Shown here: positions 54,292 to 63,149 of the stretch, one piece after another
How positions within the stretch are numbered: position 1 is the stretch's first letter
How the letters are laid out: the number at the start of each line of letters is the position of its first letter
Made by a program: the position numbers and the translations under genes
Assembly: GCF_010747475.1 (NCBI RefSeq)
Contig: NZ_VSLZ01000006.1
Location: 1-64,000, forward strand
Direction of reading: 5' to 3'
DNA length: 64,000 bases
DNA from: Halorussus sp. MSC15.2
Lineage (GTDB): Archaea > Halobacteriota > Halobacteria > Halobacteriales > Haladaptataceae
Notes under the pieces: generated by a model
Databases searched by the model: none
What the model was told of the DNA's origin: nothing
The model's input: only the letters and a program-made list of their open reading frames with translations

Positions 54292-54470
54292 ACGTTCGGT
54301 CTCCCCTCGAACCTACCTCGACCCGTACCGGCTTGATGACCTGTGGGTGTACCCGTCTTGACGCAGGTGAACAGTCCGGCGAACGATGGCGTGTTTCCTT
54401 TTAGAATCAAGGGATAGTCCTGAATACACCCATATTCACTTCCGAGTGGTTAAAATAAAGCAAAATTCTT

Positions 54471-54770
54471 TTGTTATTTGGGGGCGAAATTGGACTTGTG
54501 GTTGTAGAATTGCTCGTCTATCTTGGGTTCTTCCTCACACCACTTCCGGGATTCATCGGTTTCCGGTTGTTGCTCCGTACAGGATGGGTTACTGAAGGAA
54601 CAGGGGAACGCGAAACTTGGTTTGCACGGGAACCCCAGACCGTTTACTCGTACAAGTCCACCTTTCACAGAATTTTTGCGTTGCTCGTCGGTTTTTTCGC
54701 TATTTGGTTCCTCACACTTATCTTATACGTGTTTTTAATCGATTCGGTCTTCTCGGTGCCGCGGGTCTGA
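54471..54770 (+). CDS. Small membrane protein, possibly N-terminally truncated
   Basis: 99 residues with a TTG start. Two hydrophobic segments, about 6-30 (IGLVVVELLVYLGFFLTPLP) and 69-92 (FALLVGFFAIWFLTLILYVF), flank a soluble part with a conserved-looking GERETWFAREPQ. The DNA is AT-richer than the neighbouring chromosome. No ribosome binding site is evident and the start is uncertain. Confidence 0.45.
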   Translation: MLFGGEIGLVVVELLVYLGFFLTPLPGFIGFRLLLRTGWVTEGTGERETWFAREPQTVYSYKSTFHRIFALLVGFFAIWFLTLILYVFLIDSVFSVPRV

Positions 54771-54789
54771 TTTCGTGCGCACTTTCGGG

Positions 54790-54981
54790 GCGCTTGAATC
54801 GGCGGCAGATGTAGGCCGAGATGTGCGGTCTTGTCAGGCTGTCAAGTACGTAGTCGTAGACGACGCGAAATCGTCTCCGGAGTGGGTGGCGCTCACTGAT
54901 GAGGCCAAGTGATACGGCGCGGAGGACTACGCCAAGAAAGTGATTCGAGCAGCCGAGAGCATCCTGTCGCCGCTCGGGTGA
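54790..54981 (+). pseudogene. C-terminal remnant of a family B DNA polymerase
   Basis: The + strand reads FGALESAADVGRDVRSCQAV, KYVVVDDAKSSPEWVALTDE then AK-stop-YGAEDYAKKVIRAAESILSP and LG-stop. RDV...YVVVDD...K and RAAESILSPLG match the end of haloarchaeal PolB proteins, where the last visible residue is normally followed by Trp. Both stops are TGA where TGG (Trp) is plausible. Only about 64 residues survive. The source was probably a virus or plasmid with its own PolB, or a copied chromosomal gene. Confidence 0.5.
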
Positions 54982-55061
54982 CAAGTGAGTGAATTTCAGG
55001 AGTATCTGGCCGATTGAGTGGATGCGAATCTAAGTCGATACTATTGGGTGGAATAGAATTG

Positions 55062-55187
55062 CTAAACCTGTTCGACCTCTAGCTCTTCTGCTCGTATATC
55101 TCCAGAAAGGACTCTCCGTCCTTTCTCAGACACTCTGTAATAGGATTCATTTGTTTCTTCGATTAATCCTACACATGTTATCCTATG
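55062..55187 (-). pseudogene. Remnant of a PhiH1-repressor-like winged-helix protein
   Basis: The minus strand encodes CVGLIEETNESYYRVSEKG then RRVLSGDIRAEELEVEQV and a stop. The pattern GLIE...YYRVSEKGRRVLSGDI is the wing and end of PhiH1-type repressor wHTH proteins. A stop precedes it, so the recognition helix is lost. About 41 residues survive. Confidence 0.5.
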
Positions 55188-55301
55188 TTAACTACTGTTC
55201 TGACAAGTTCTATCCTTAATGTCGACCGTGTAGGAGGTGTTGAGTAAGCAGAGGGTGAGAGTCAGGGAAGCAGATGTCGTCTCATCTCGTCACGTATCGG
55301 T

Positions 55302-57356
55302 TTACGAACCATCGAGGACTTCGCTACACCAGATAGGCCCACAAGCCTCGTAGAATCCGATATCTTCAGGAGTTCGAACATCGTCAAGGTCACTGATTTT
55401 CCGTGCTTTGAACCCTAGTTTGTCGTCGTAGCCCTCGTCCGGTCCCGCCATCAAAACAGGCGTGAACGCTCCATCAGCGGTGACTGCGTCACCAGCATCC
55501 CTTGCGAAAACTTCCCCTCGCTCTACTCGTTCAAAGTTCTCTCCTTCGAACGAGTAGTCTGGCTCTTCAACCGATGAACAGATGATGTGCCAATCTGGGT
55601 CGGCTAATGATGCAGTTCCTTCCTCGAAGACTCCATTTGTAATGAGAAAGTTCCGAAGGGCCACGTACGCATTCTCAGTTGCTTCTTGGGTCCCTTTCTC
55701 TCCACATTCGATGGACACGCCTGTTACCTCCGAGATGAGTCCGCCTTCTACGATGCTAATGTCCGCGGCGTTAGATACGAGTCCTGTTTTTTCGACGAGG
55801 TCGATTAGTTCTGATTGGTCTTCTCTGGGAGTGATGGTTTGTCCCGCGTCGGTAATTTCGAAGCTCTGAACGAGAGCGAAGGGTTCCTCCGTCGTTTCGG
55901 TCGAGTGGAGGTCAAGTACTTTGCAATCTGCAAGTTCTTCACGGAGTGGTTCAGCGAGACCTACTTCGTAGTCGTCGGGGTCAACGTCACTATCGTCACT
56001 GAAGATACGGTTCAAATTAGCATCGATTTTGCGCGTGTCTTGCTTGACTGCTCTTGGGTTTGCTAGAACGAATTTGACTGGTTTCCTAAAGCCGAGATTT
56101 TCCCCGACGGAGAGTAACTTCTCGATTGCTTCTTTCCCGCATTTTTCGTCGCCGTGTTGGCAACAAACTACCGCTATGTCACATTCTTCCGATGTATCTT
56201 CCGGGAATACCTCAACAATCGGTTCGTTATCGTTAACCTCGAATATTGGGAACGTGTATCCCACAGTATCTTCGAAATCGATACGCAACTCCTTATACAT
56301 ACGGAAGGGAAGTCGCGGCGGGTCGATTACGACGCTGAGACGGTGTTCGTAATCATCCGTGCTGGCTTTGGGATGGCTACTATCGTCGAGAGTCCATCGC
56401 GGATACTTCTCTGGATGGTCTGGAGTATGAATCCAGAGGGGAATGAAAATATTGTGCCCAGCGGTATACCGGGGGAGTTCGCCGCGCATCGTTCCCTGAC
56501 GAAGTTTGAAGAACTGTTTGTTTACTATCGGTGGATACGCTATCTTCACCTGTTGGTCCGATTCGCCGACTTTTTGCTGCGTAACGAAGGGATTGAGACA
56601 GCTTGCCAGATTAGATACCAAACTTTCCTCTCGCCTATCCGATTCTTCGTTCCCATCAATCACTAACGGGTCGTGAGTGTGTAGTGACGTTTCTGATGGT
56701 AGTGGTGGTTGAGTATCCCGTCCCTCCGATTCTGGAAGGCGAATATTGTACTTTTCTGGCGGCCACAAGTGCACCCACCAAATAAACGAATCGAATTCGA
56801 CGTTTCCCAAAATAGCAGTGTAATCCCCGATACCCGGGATTTTCTGTCCACCAAACTCGGAATAGCGGTTGTATCGTATGGCAAGCAAAATCAACTCCTC
56901 TTCACCTCTTTCGAGTGTGACTTCCGGTGCTGTTTCCGTCTCTTCACCTCCGACGAGGACTCGCAGATAATAACGGAGCTGGTCCACTATCCACGGAGAA
57001 CGATTCGGCGGACTTTCCAAATAATCGAATCGTATACCTCGCGATTTTTCGAATTCATCTTCCCAACCTGCCGTCCCGATATCGACGTGTGGGTCGCGTG
57101 TCTGTAGATGCACGACGTGAATGTCCCTCCCGAGTAACCGAAATTGAAGAAGAGAACGTAACCAGTTCCGTTCAAAGTATCCGATAATGATACCAAGTAC
57201 AGTCAGAATTAGTATCACTATTTCGTAGCTACTGAACCGAATTTGGAGCGGAGCCAAAACATTTGAAGTTACCATACCTGAAGACACGCTGTATCGAGAA
57301 TTAAAACTAGTACGTAGTCCAGAGTGTATCTCCCGTAAAAATTTACTATCCTTCAC
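55302..57356 (-). CDS. Membrane-anchored protein with C-terminal M14/aspartoacylase-like metallohydrolase domain
   Basis: 684 residues. One membrane helix lies at about 44-62 (EIVILILTVLGIIIGYF). Residues about 75-390 form a large domain of unknown family with Trp-rich patches (FDSFIWWVHLWPPEKYN) and an FIPLWIHTPDHPEKYP segment. Residues about 400-610 are succinylglutamate desuccinylase/aspartoacylase-like: VVCCQHGDEKCGKEA (His and Glu zinc ligands), KFVLANPRAVKQDTRKIDAN then LNRIF (substrate-binding Arg and Asn-Arg), and VLDLHSTETTEEPFAL (second zinc His). The overall length is about twice that of the free enzyme. Its codon use and AT content differ from the flanks, consistent with transfer. 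Substrate unknown. Confidence 0.65.
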   Translation of the reverse strand: MKDSKFLREIHSGLRTSFNSRYSVSSGMVTSNVLAPLQIRFSSYEIVILILTVLGIIIGYFERNWLRSLLQFRLLGRDIHVVHLQTRDPHVDIGTAGWEDEFEKSRGIRFDYLESPPNRSPWIVDQLRYYLRVLVGGEETETAPEVTLERGEEELILLAIRYNRYSEFGGQKIPGIGDYTAILGNVEFDSFIWWVHLWPPEKYNIRLPESEGRDTQPPLPSETSLHTHDPLVIDGNEESDRREESLVSNLASCLNPFVTQQKVGESDQQVKIAYPPIVNKQFFKLRQGTMRGELPRYTAGHNIFIPLWIHTPDHPEKYPRWTLDDSSHPKASTDDYEHRLSVVIDPPRLPFRMYKELRIDFEDTVGYTFPIFEVNDNEPIVEVFPEDTSEECDIAVVCCQHGDEKCGKEAIEKLLSVGENLGFRKPVKFVLANPRAVKQDTRKIDANLNRIFSDDSDVDPDDYEVGLAEPLREELADCKVLDLHSTETTEEPFALVQSFEITDAGQTITPREDQSELIDLVEKTGLVSNAADISIVEGGLISEVTGVSIECGEKGTQEATENAYVALRNFLITNGVFEEGTASLADPDWHIICSSVEEPDYSFEGENFERVERGEVFARDAGDAVTADGAFTPVLMAGPDEGYDDKLGFKARKISDLDDVRTPEDIGFYEACGPIWCSEVLDGS

Positions 57357-57506
57357 TAGTGGTTTTCTGTTGCGCGTCTCTACGACAGTATCGCTACTAC
57401 CTCAATCGGGGGAGAGTAGAGACTCACGGTCACCGCCAACTCGAAGTGAGCACGTGGTGGTCAGCAGAAATAGAGCGAAATCGGAGACGCCCGAACGGTC
57501 GGTCCG

Positions 57507-57863
57507 TCAGAACGTGATAATCTCGTAGTCGTCGTCGACGAGCGACCGGATGCTGGGGTGGCCCTCGTGCTCGTCCAGCGTCACGACGCCGGCGTCCTGT
57601 ATCGCGTCGTCGACGCCGAACGCGCCGGCGCAGTAATCACAAGCGGACGCGCTCTCGCTGACCGACGCGTAGAGGTCGTGGTAGTCGTGGTCCTCGTCTT
57701 CGAGTTCGGGAATCCACTGGGTTCCTGCGCCGTCGAAGATGAGTTCGAGTTCGTCGCCGTCGTTCTCGGCGAACTCTTTCGCGGCTTCGAGACCGTTGAC
57801 GACGCGACCGTTGTCGGCGTGCGATTCGGTACCGGCCAGAATCACGATAGCTGCTTTCGCCAT
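57507..57863 (-). CDS. DsrE-like protein
   Basis: 118 residues. KAAIVILAGTESHADNGRVV, AKEFAENDGDELELIFDGAG, and SACDYCAGAFGVDDAI with a CxxC-like pair fit the small DsrE/DsrF-like fold used in sulfur relay and redox chemistry. Haloarchaea have many such proteins of unknown substrate. It is acidic and cytoplasmic. Confidence 0.75.
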   Translation of the reverse strand: MAKAAIVILAGTESHADNGRVVNGLEAAKEFAENDGDELELIFDGAGTQWIPELEDEDHDYHDLYASVSESASACDYCAGAFGVDDAIQDAGVVTLDEHEGHPSIRSLVDDDYEIITF

Positions 57864-58198
57864 AACGACCTACGGTTGGGCCGTGATACGTAAGTACCGG
57901 ATGACGACGGCCATTCCGGCCGCGACCGAGAGATTTCCCCTTCAAAACCGACCTAGCACAACAGAACAGGGTTACGTACCTCGGCAGGCGAGGTATTTTC
58001 GGCGCGGAACTGTGTCACCGATAACCCGTCATCGAGGAGGACCGATGTCGCCCGAATCTCCGAGGTGTCGTCTGTGGTGTTATCTGGTACACTTTAGAGA
58101 GGCAAATACCCGATTCTCCATCGAGGACACGTGCCTGTCTTTCCGGCCAGTGCGGTGGCAATAGTACTCAACTGTGGCGAGATGGAAACGCTAGGCGG

Positions 58199-58387
58199 AT
58201 GGTCGGGACACTAACGCAGGCGCTCTCGTACACGAAGCTGGCGGTCGTGGCCGGACTCGTCGGAGGGTTAATCGCCGTCTTCCGACCGCCCGGCCCGTAC
58301 ATGGAGAGTAACGTCCAGCACTTAGCCGCGGGCGTGCTGTTCTTCGCGGGCTTCCTCCTGATTTTCCTCATCGATATAGTACACTGA
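58199..58387 (+). CDS. Very small membrane protein (ZIP-like fragment?)
   Basis: 62 residues, two hydrophobic segments (KLAVVAGLVGGLIAVF and LAAGVLFFAGFLLIFLIDIV). The ESNVQHLAAGVLF segment resembles the QHFAAGVVF helix of ZIP metal transporters, but six further helices are missing. It is either a stand-alone small protein or the stub of a transporter gene. The ATG follows a short AT-poor leader. Confidence 0.4.
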   Translation: MVGTLTQALSYTKLAVVAGLVGGLIAVFRPPGPYMESNVQHLAAGVLFFAGFLLIFLIDIVH

Positions 58388-58415
58388 CGGCGGACAGGAC
58401 GGAGAACCACCGAAC

Positions 58416-59657
58416 TCACCACTCCGCGAGCGCGCGGCGACCGTGAGTCGACGAGAGGACGAGGAAGAAGGTCACGACGCCGCTCAACGCGGTGGCCCCG
58501 CCGAGGAAGAACACCCACTCCATCCCGACCGCGCTCATCAGATACCCGCCGACCATCGGCGCGATAATCGCGCCCGGACGCCAGACGATGGACCGAATCC
58601 CGAAGCTACTCGCTATCCCTTCGCCCTCGCCCTCGTCGGCGAACAACGCCATGCTCGCTGGTTCGCGTAAACTGTCGGCGACGCCGAGGAGACCGTTCAA
58701 CAGCACGACAACCAGATACGCCGGAGAAACGTCGCCGAGTGCGGGGATGGACGTTGGGAAACCGAGCGTCGAACCGATGGGTTCGGCGAAGGGGATGACG
58801 AGTGCCACGAGTCCGTACGCGCCACCGCCGACGAACACGAACAGGGCGCGACCGTATCGGTCGGAGAGTCGCCCAGTGTACGGTTGACACAGCATGTTCG
58901 TGAACTTCTCGGCGGCGATGACCGTGCCGACGACGAACGCACCGAGTCCGAGACCGCCGCGGACGGCCGAGACGCCGACGTATATCGGCACCCACTTCCG
59001 GACGAGGGTGACCGCGACCGCGTACTGCGCGCGGAAACTCGTGAGCGTGAGAATCCGCCGATTCACCGCGAGGTCGAACAGCGCGAACCCCGACATCGAG
59101 GTCTCGTCCGGGTTGATGAAGACCCAGACGCCGAGGAACGCGACTGCGAGCAGTAGGGCGAGAACGGAGAAGACCGGCGTGAACCCGAACTGCTGGTAGA
59201 GCAGACCCGCTCCGAGCGTCCCGATGATTCCGGCGGCCATCCGCCACGAGTTGTACTTGCCGATGACGTTGGCTCGCTCCCCGTCCGGGGCGAGTTCGCT
59301 GACGAGGGCGAGACTGATGAGACCGGTCCCGACGATGCCGAGACCCTGCAACGTTCTGGCGGCGATGAAGCCGAGACTCGACGAGATTAACCCGAACAGG
59401 ACGTAGGCGCTGATACTGGTCGCGAGGGCGATTAACAAAATCGTTCGCTTATCGTAGCGGTCGCCCGCCCAACTGAGCGGGACGATGGCGATGGCGCGAC
59501 CGACCGACAGCGCGGTGATGAACAGTCCCACGGCGACGCCCGACGGGTCGAGGACGTCGATATACGTCGGAAGTAAGGTGAGGATGGTGATGAAGCCGAG
59601 ACTGCCGGCGAACCGAGTCACGTAGAGCGAGTAGAATTCGGCCTGCTCGGAGCCCAT
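58416..59657 (-). CDS. Major facilitator superfamily transporter
   Basis: 413 residues from ATG 59657 (GSEQAEFYSLYVTRFAG); an earlier ATG at 59726 would add a hydrophilic extension. Twelve hydrophobic segments are visible. The loop 2-3 motif WAGDRYDKRTILL and the second-half GRLSDRYGRALFVF are the MFS signature repeats, and FIAARTLQGLGIVG and AGIIGTLGAGLLYQQFG fit transmembrane 4 and 5. The substrate is unknown; the general form suits drug or sugar efflux. Confidence 0.85.
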   Translation of the reverse strand: MGSEQAEFYSLYVTRFAGSLGFITILTLLPTYIDVLDPSGVAVGLFITALSVGRAIAIVPLSWAGDRYDKRTILLIALATSISAYVLFGLISSSLGFIAARTLQGLGIVGTGLISLALVSELAPDGERANVIGKYNSWRMAAGIIGTLGAGLLYQQFGFTPVFSVLALLLAVAFLGVWVFINPDETSMSGFALFDLAVNRRILTLTSFRAQYAVAVTLVRKWVPIYVGVSAVRGGLGLGAFVVGTVIAAEKFTNMLCQPYTGRLSDRYGRALFVFVGGGAYGLVALVIPFAEPIGSTLGFPTSIPALGDVSPAYLVVVLLNGLLGVADSLREPASMALFADEGEGEGIASSFGIRSIVWRPGAIIAPMVGGYLMSAVGMEWVFFLGGATALSGVVTFFLVLSSTHGRRALAEW

Positions 59658-59987
59658 GTGTCGGCCCCGTTTTCCGTAGAGTGGAAAGTGACTTCTGGTT
59701 TCTCTGTCTGGGACGTCCGTCGGCATTACGAAGTTGGTGGTGATTCAATTTGGTCTTCCTGCCACCGTCGGGAAGTCGGACCATCGGGGGCATATCGGTG
59801 TTCGAGTAGTGGCGTCTCAGCGCCCGTTCGAGAGGTGGACTGCTCGACAAACTCGGTGTGAGGGATGGCCCGAGGATTTTTCGGGGTATCCGTTATTCTT
59901 GCCAACGGTAGAACAGTATGTGTACGAGCGTAGCCAATTCGTCAGCAACACAGTCACCGTCTCGTGGCAAATCTGAGGTGAGCGCGA

Positions 59988-60287
59988 GTGGCTCGGGATA
60001 GCGGAACACTCTCGACGCTGGTCTCTTGGGTGCGAACGACCGACTGGTTGTGGATGATTATCGGTGGCTTCTACCTGCTCGCCTATCTCTTCTGGTACAT
60101 CCCGGCACTGGCGAAACTGCCTCGAAGCGTGCGGAATCCGCCCGAACAGTTCCCCTGGCACTGGCCGCTCGACTTCGTCAGTACCGGACTCTCCGGCGGA
60201 GTACTCGTCGGATTGGGCTTCCGGCGAGCGACAGCGTTCACCGACGAAACGAGAGACGGCGAACCGGGACGTCGAGAGTCGGAGTAA
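59988..60287 (+). CDS. Small membrane protein
   Basis: 99 residues, GTG start preceded by gaggtg about ten bases upstream. Two hydrophobic segments (LWMIIGGFYLLAYLFWYIPA and FVSTGLSGGVLVGLGF) and a polar acidic C-terminus. No family recognised. Confidence 0.55.
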   Translation: MARDSGTLSTLVSWVRTTDWLWMIIGGFYLLAYLFWYIPALAKLPRSVRNPPEQFPWHWPLDFVSTGLSGGVLVGLGFRRATAFTDETRDGEPGRRESE

Positions 60288-60292
60288 GCCCC

Positions 60293-60436
60293 TCAGCGCG
60301 GTGCAATCCGCGAGGTGAGTCCCGTGTCCCCCTGTTCTTCCTGTCGGAGCTTCGCCCGTAGGTAGAGTGTCGTCATCGTCAGTCCGGCGACGACCAGTGC
60401 AACCACGCCCAGTAGGAATTCGAGCCGTGCAGTCAT
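60293..60436 (-). CDS. Tiny single-pass membrane protein
   Basis: 47 residues: TARLEFLLGVVALVVAGLTM then TTLYLRAKLRQEEQGDTGL. One membrane helix with a basic, then polar cytoplasmic tail. It is too short for a family call, but such proteins are frequent in haloarchaea. Confidence 0.5.
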   Translation of the reverse strand: MTARLEFLLGVVALVVAGLTMTTLYLRAKLRQEEQGDTGLTSRIAPR

Positions 60437-60578
60437 GACCTCACCAACCTACGAGACGGATTACAAAAAAGGCCGGCCCTAGGTACGAATATCGGAGTCC
60501 GTTCTGTACGATTCTCCTCGGGCCAGATAGCAGGAACCGGCCGACGCGTCCGTCCAAATAGAATCGACCCCGGATAGT

Positions 60579-60944
60579 TCATCTCGCCGCATCGACTATC
60601 CACCCGACCGTTCCAACCAGAACTAGGAAAAGTCCCACCACCGACGTCCCCGGTTCGGGGAAGACGAACAGTATCACACCGACGACGAGGAACAGCGTAA
60701 CGAGTCCCTCGTCTACCCGGCTCTCGTCTCTGTCGTCGCCCCTCCCCGCTCTGGCGTCGCCGCTCTCGTCGCCGACCTCCGCGTCGTCGTCGCCTCGACC
60801 GAACCGGTAGGGCCATTCCAGTCCCCATCCTCCCCACGCGGCCCACTCGTACGGGGATACGTGCTCGTCGTATCGGTCTTTGGGTCCGGTATCGTCGGGG
60901 ATTTCAGTTCGGTCTCCGCGAGGAGTATTGTCATTCGTCCTCAT
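60579..60944 (-). CDS. Small acidic protein with two C-terminal membrane segments
   Basis: 121 residues. The first ~75 residues are charged and Asp/Arg/Gly-rich with a YEWAAWGGWGLEWPYRFG patch; residues about 80-118 hold two short hydrophobic segments (GLVTLFLVVGVILFVF, VGLFLVLVGTVGWIV). No family recognised. Confidence 0.55.
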   Translation of the reverse strand: MRTNDNTPRGDRTEIPDDTGPKDRYDEHVSPYEWAAWGGWGLEWPYRFGRGDDDAEVGDESGDARAGRGDDRDESRVDEGLVTLFLVVGVILFVFPEPGTSVVGLFLVLVGTVGWIVDAAR

Positions 60945-61081
60945 ACTGCACAGTACCTCCGTGAGACGGTTAGGATTGCTGGCACGCGTATCCGAAATCA
61001 GTGGTCCGAGCGTGTCCCGTCGGTCGACGGAGGTCGTTCGTTCGGCCCGAGTGGGACCGTCCGCCGCGAGTCACCGGCGCG

Positions 61082-61333
61082 TCAGGGGAGGTACTTCCGC
61101 TCGCAGGTCCGACAGACGCGCATACCGTACTCCATGCTGGTGGTCGTATTCGACTGGCACAACTCGCACTCGGTGTGACGGCTATCGCTATCGCCGGACG
61201 CCCACGGCCAGTCGTTGGTCTCGGTGCTCCGAGGTCCGAACGTGCCACTAGCGGAGTTTGGTCCGTTCACGGCATCGGGAGTAGGCGATGGAGACGGAAG
61301 AATCGCGTGGCCATCGTCGATAGATGACGGCAC
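61082..61333 (-). CDS. Small zinc-ribbon protein
   Basis: 83 residues at most; the start is uncertain. The end has CELCQSNTTTSMEYGMRVCR then TCERKYLP, giving C-x2-C and C-x2-C knuckles separated by 15 residues. The first ~50 residues are low-complexity and may not be translated. Confidence 0.45.
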   Translation of the reverse strand: MPSSIDDGHAILPSPSPTPDAVNGPNSASGTFGPRSTETNDWPWASGDSDSRHTECELCQSNTTTSMEYGMRVCRTCERKYLP

Positions 61334-61334
61334 G

Positions 61335-61384
61335 TCCTCCGCTACGATTCCGGTGTATCTCCTCCGCTACGATTCCGGTGTATC
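61335..61384. repeat. 25-bp perfect tandem duplication at the 3' end of the GlpA-like gene
   Basis: tcctccgctacgattccggt followed by gtatc occurs twice, head to tail (61335-61359 and 61360-61384). The gene-proximal copy contains the stop codon of the dehydrogenase gene. It is probably a slippage duplication. Confidence 0.85.
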
Positions 61385-62593
61385 GACCACGTCGGCGTCG
61401 GTCACGCCGCGTCCGTCGAACTCCGTGACCAACGCGTCGAGTCGGTCCGGGTCGTCCGCGCCGGGAAGGCGGCGGTCCGCGGTCAGGCAGTCGGCGTCGA
61501 GGTTCAAGCGGTCGCAAACGCTGTCGGCGGTCGATTCCGCCATCCGGCGGTACGTCGTCAGTTTCCCGCCGACGACGCTCGCGAAGTTCTCGACGCCGTC
61601 GGCCGCGTGGTCCAACTCGAAGAACCCGCGGGAGATACCGCGGCCCTCGCGTGCGTCCTCGTCGGGAGCGTACAGCGGACGAACGCCCCACCACGTTCGG
61701 CGCGTCGGCGCGTCGGCGACCGGCGGAAGCATGGCCGCGCACTCCGCAACCGTGTCCGAGACCTCCCACGCTTCGGTCGAGTAGTCGTCGGGGTCCGCCA
61801 CGCTGACGCTGGTGGTTCCGAGGACCACCTCCGAGTCGTGTGGCACGATGATGTCTCCGTCGTCTGGTTTCCGACAGCGGTTCAACACCGGACCGAGGCG
61901 GTCGTACTCGACCGAAACCATCACGCCCCGAGTCGGCCGCATCTCGACGGTGACGCCGGCCATCGCAGCGATTCGTTCGGCCCACGCCCCGGTCGCGTTG
62001 ACGACGTAGTCCGGTTCGATTCGTTCGTCCACGGACCCGCCGACGTCGACCGCAGTGATGCGCCCGTCGGCGACGGTCATTCCTTCGACCGGGGCGTGAG
62101 GGTGAATCGTCGCCCCGTGGTCGCGGGCGTCGGCCGCGTTGGCGGCGACCAGTCGCGACGGGTAGACCACGGCGTCGGGCACTCGCATCGCCCGCTCGAC
62201 GTCGGGCGACAGGTCCGGGACGACCTCTCTGGCGTCGTCGCCGTCCAGAACAGTCGTCGGGATACCGACCGCCTGGCAGGCATCTCGTTTGGTCTCGAAG
62301 TACTCGGGGTCGTCGCCGGCGAGTTGCACGAACAACCCGCCCGTGTCGCGGAGACAGTCTCCCGCGATTCGCTTGAGAACGCGGTTCTCCCGGATACACT
62401 CCTCGGCACCGACAGGGTCGGATTCGGCGTAGCGTGCCCCGCTGTGTAACAGACCGTGCGAACGACCGGACGTCCCGCTGGCGAGTCCGCCGCGGTCGAC
62501 GAGCGTGACGGTTACGCCACGTAGCGCGAGGTCGCGGGCGATTCCGGCCCCGGTTGCACCGCCACCGATGACGAGGACAGTCGTCGACTCCAT
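61367..62593 (-). CDS. GlpA-like FAD-dependent glycerol-3-phosphate dehydrogenase (short form)
   Basis: 408 residues. VLVIGGGATGAGIARDLALRG is the FAD motif (GGGATGxG), TSGRSHGLLHSGARYAESDP fits the conserved G3P dehydrogenase active-site region, and ASVVGGKLTTYRRMAESTAD closes the DAO fold. Haloarchaeal GlpA usually carries a further ~150-residue C-terminal BFD-like [2Fe-2S] region; here the protein stops with DVVDTPES. It either represents a naturally short paralogue or has lost its tail. No GlpB/C genes follow on this strand within view. Confidence 0.8.
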   Translation of the reverse strand: MESTTVLVIGGGATGAGIARDLALRGVTVTLVDRGGLASGTSGRSHGLLHSGARYAESDPVGAEECIRENRVLKRIAGDCLRDTGGLFVQLAGDDPEYFETKRDACQAVGIPTTVLDGDDAREVVPDLSPDVERAMRVPDAVVYPSRLVAANAADARDHGATIHPHAPVEGMTVADGRITAVDVGGSVDERIEPDYVVNATGAWAERIAAMAGVTVEMRPTRGVMVSVEYDRLGPVLNRCRKPDDGDIIVPHDSEVVLGTTSVSVADPDDYSTEAWEVSDTVAECAAMLPPVADAPTRRTWWGVRPLYAPDEDAREGRGISRGFFELDHAADGVENFASVVGGKLTTYRRMAESTADSVCDRLNLDADCLTADRRLPGADDPDRLDALVTEFDGRGVTDADVVDTPES

Positions 62594-63149
62594 ACGTTCG
62601 GTTCGGGTACGCAGGTAAGTTCTTGACGGCGAACTCGACGGCTACCGCCGACCGTCGGTGGAATCGTGTCTTTCCAAGGAGGGCGTCTCCGAACGAATAG
62701 TCGCCGTCCGTTCACCGCCACGCTCATTACGTCGAGACTCGAACGCGAGTAAACGACGAAAAAGTCGAACTCCTCTACTTTCACCCACGAGACGTGGGGA
62801 GTGATGAAAGCTGTCGCCGCGTCCGTCCTCCCCGACACTGCAGGGTGGCGTTCGAAGAGTCTGATAAAACGGTACGAACGACGGAGGGTGATGGCCGAAA
62901 GTGGCAGATACCGACGCGTGAATCTGGCGAACTACTGCCGAGAGATTACTATCGGAGGAGGGATTAACCGGCTTTTGAGCGGTTTACGCCCGGAAGCCTC
63001 ACAGTCGTGGTTCGTGTGGTGCCTTCACTCTTGTAGCTATCCGGAGTGACAGTACCTTTTTCGTCGTCGGGACGCTTTGTTCTGTATAATGAGACGACCG
63101 AACCTGTGGGCCGAGGGACCGCGGAGTTACGGTAGCAGGAGGGAGTTCC
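62594..63149. other. Divergent intergenic region
   Basis: About 555 bases between the GlpA-like gene and the sensor gene. Short open frames are present but basic and Ser/Arg-rich, unlike haloarchaeal proteins. No palindrome or RNA gene was recognised. Confidence 0.5.

Noticed and set aside
62801-63049. 82-residue + strand frame before the sensor gene
   Set aside because: Basic, Ser/Arg-rich and without a ribosome binding site; unlike haloarchaeal proteins.
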